From Acidobacteriota bacterium (GTDB lineage Bacteria; Acidobacteriota; Polarisedimenticolia; J045), in NCBI GenBank assembly GCA_020350085.1, contig CP070706.1, positions 29,693 to 35,405 on the forward strand: a stretch of DNA of 5,713 bases, read 5' to 3'. Of this stretch, positions 5,022 through 5,713 are shown piece after piece. A model generated the notes under the pieces. That model had not been told where the DNA came from. It ran no database searches and saw only the letters and a program-made list of their open reading frames with translations. Position 1 is the stretch's first letter; each line of letters opens with the position of its first letter. The position numbers and the translations under genes were made by a program.

Positions 5022-5713
5022 ATGGCCTCGACGCGCATCCAGAAACTGCCGATGGTGCCGCTGAGGGAAGTCGTCGTCTTTCCCGGCACGCTCGTGCCGT
5101 TTGTCGTCGGCCGACAGAGCTCTCTGAAGGCTCTCGAGCGAGCGCTCGCACAGTCCGAGAAGCGCGTCTTTCTCGCCTGCCAACGCGACGCCTCAGTTGA
5201 CGAGCCTGCACCCGAGGAGATCCACAGCGTCGGCACGGTGGCCACGATCGTGCAGTCGTTGCGGGTCGCCTCGGGTAACATGCGCGTGCTCGTGGAGGGG
5301 CTCGAGCGGGCGCGCGCCCTCGAGACTCATCGCGCGCCCGACGGCTTTTTGGTCGCCGAAACGCATCCGCTCGCCGAGCGACACGCGAGTGGACCGGACC
5401 TCGATCAGCTCGTGCATCGCCTCTCGGAGCTGTTCGAGACCTACGTCAAGAACAGCCCTTCGCTGCCGGCCGAGACCGTGCTGGCCACGATGAAGGTCTC
5501 CGAGCCGGGGCGGCTGGCGGATACCGTGGCCGCCCATCTGATGGTCGGCGCCGAGGTCAAGCAGGACCTTCTCGAGCGAGTGGTCCTGCGCGAGCGTGTC
5601 GAGCGGTTGGTTCAAGTCATCGAGCTCGAACTCGAGAAGCTGCGGCTCGACAAGCGGCTCACCAGCCGCGTCAAGCAACAGCTCGAGCGGGCACAGCGCG
5701 AGTACTACCTCTC
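5022..5713 (+). CDS. lon: Lon protease (La), N-terminal part, cut by window edge
   Basis: Lon is a cytosolic ATP-dependent serine protease that degrades misfolded and regulatory proteins. Only the first 230 residues are present: the LON substrate-binding domain, starting with LPMVPLREVVVFPG (residues 8-21) and continuing through VRVLVEG-type core strands (here MRVLVEGLERA), then helices typical of the family and the conserved QREYYL at the edge. The AAA+ module and Ser-Lys protease dyad would lie beyond the window and cannot be checked. The frame is open to the edge. Two ATGs in tandem (5019 and 5022) are possible starts. GGAG at 5014-5017 is 1 base from the first and 4 from the second, so the second is preferred. 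An in-frame TGA at 4974-4976 and the lack of other start codons exclude an earlier start. It follows clpX by 121 bp in the same direction and may be read from the same transcript or its own unseen promoter. Confidence 0.93.
   Translation, partial: MASTRIQKLPMVPLREVVVFPGTLVPFVVGRQSSLKALERALAQSEKRVFLACQRDASVDEPAPEEIHSVGTVATIVQSLRVASGNMRVLVEGLERARALETHRAPDGFLVAETHPLAERHASGPDLDQLVHRLSELFETYVKNSPSLPAETVLATMKVSEPGRLADTVAAHLMVGAEVKQDLLERVVLRERVERLVQVIELELEKLRLDKRLTSRVKQQLERAQREYYL

Overview
The window looks like a chromosomal core segment from a high-GC bacterium (G+C roughly in the low-to-mid 60s by eye). No phage, transposon, CRISPR or plasmid signature is visible. The order tig-clpP-clpX-lon and the style of the ClpP and Lon sequences suggest an Acidobacteriota-like or deltaproteobacteria-like lineage. 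That assignment is an inference with low confidence, because no rRNA or other taxonomic marker is present.

Left part (1-797, minus strand): the 5' three quarters of a fold-type II PLP enzyme of the serine racemase / threonine-serine dehydratase family, cut by the left edge. It keeps the PLP lysine, the serine-racemase-type SSGNH motif and the family's Mg2+-site residues. Its phosphate-binding tetraglycine loop reads GGGR. A C8 homopolymer lies early in its reading frame.

Divergent spacer (798-1049): no gene. It contains a 7-bp perfect hairpin with clustered GTCCCC motifs, a 14-bp perfect palindrome with a related imperfect copy, and a good sigma70-type promoter with a GC-rich discriminator facing the tRNA genes.

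tRNA pair (1050-1345, plus strand): tRNA-Lys(CTT) and tRNA-Leu(TAG), both with encoded CCA, separated by 134 bp that hold nothing recognisable. A further 223-bp spacer (1346-1568) with small GC-rich hairpins but no convincing promoter or terminator leads to tig.

Proteostasis cluster (1569 to the right edge, plus strand): trigger factor (tig), ClpP peptidase, ClpX unfoldase, and the N-terminal domain of Lon, which is cut by the right edge. Trigger factor meets nascent chains at the ribosome exit tunnel. ClpX unfolds substrates and feeds them to ClpP, and Lon is an independent ATP-dependent protease. clpP and clpX are 40 bp apart and are very likely co-transcribed. A promoter-like sequence compatible with sigma70 or a heat-shock sigma factor lies inside the 3' end of tig, followed by a 10-bp-period direct repeat. 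This suggests that clpPX can be expressed separately from tig.

I see no clearly new biological system. The most worthwhile leads are regulatory (the clpP promoter and repeat, and the palindromes in the divergent spacer) and the altered PLP loop of the serine racemase-like enzyme.
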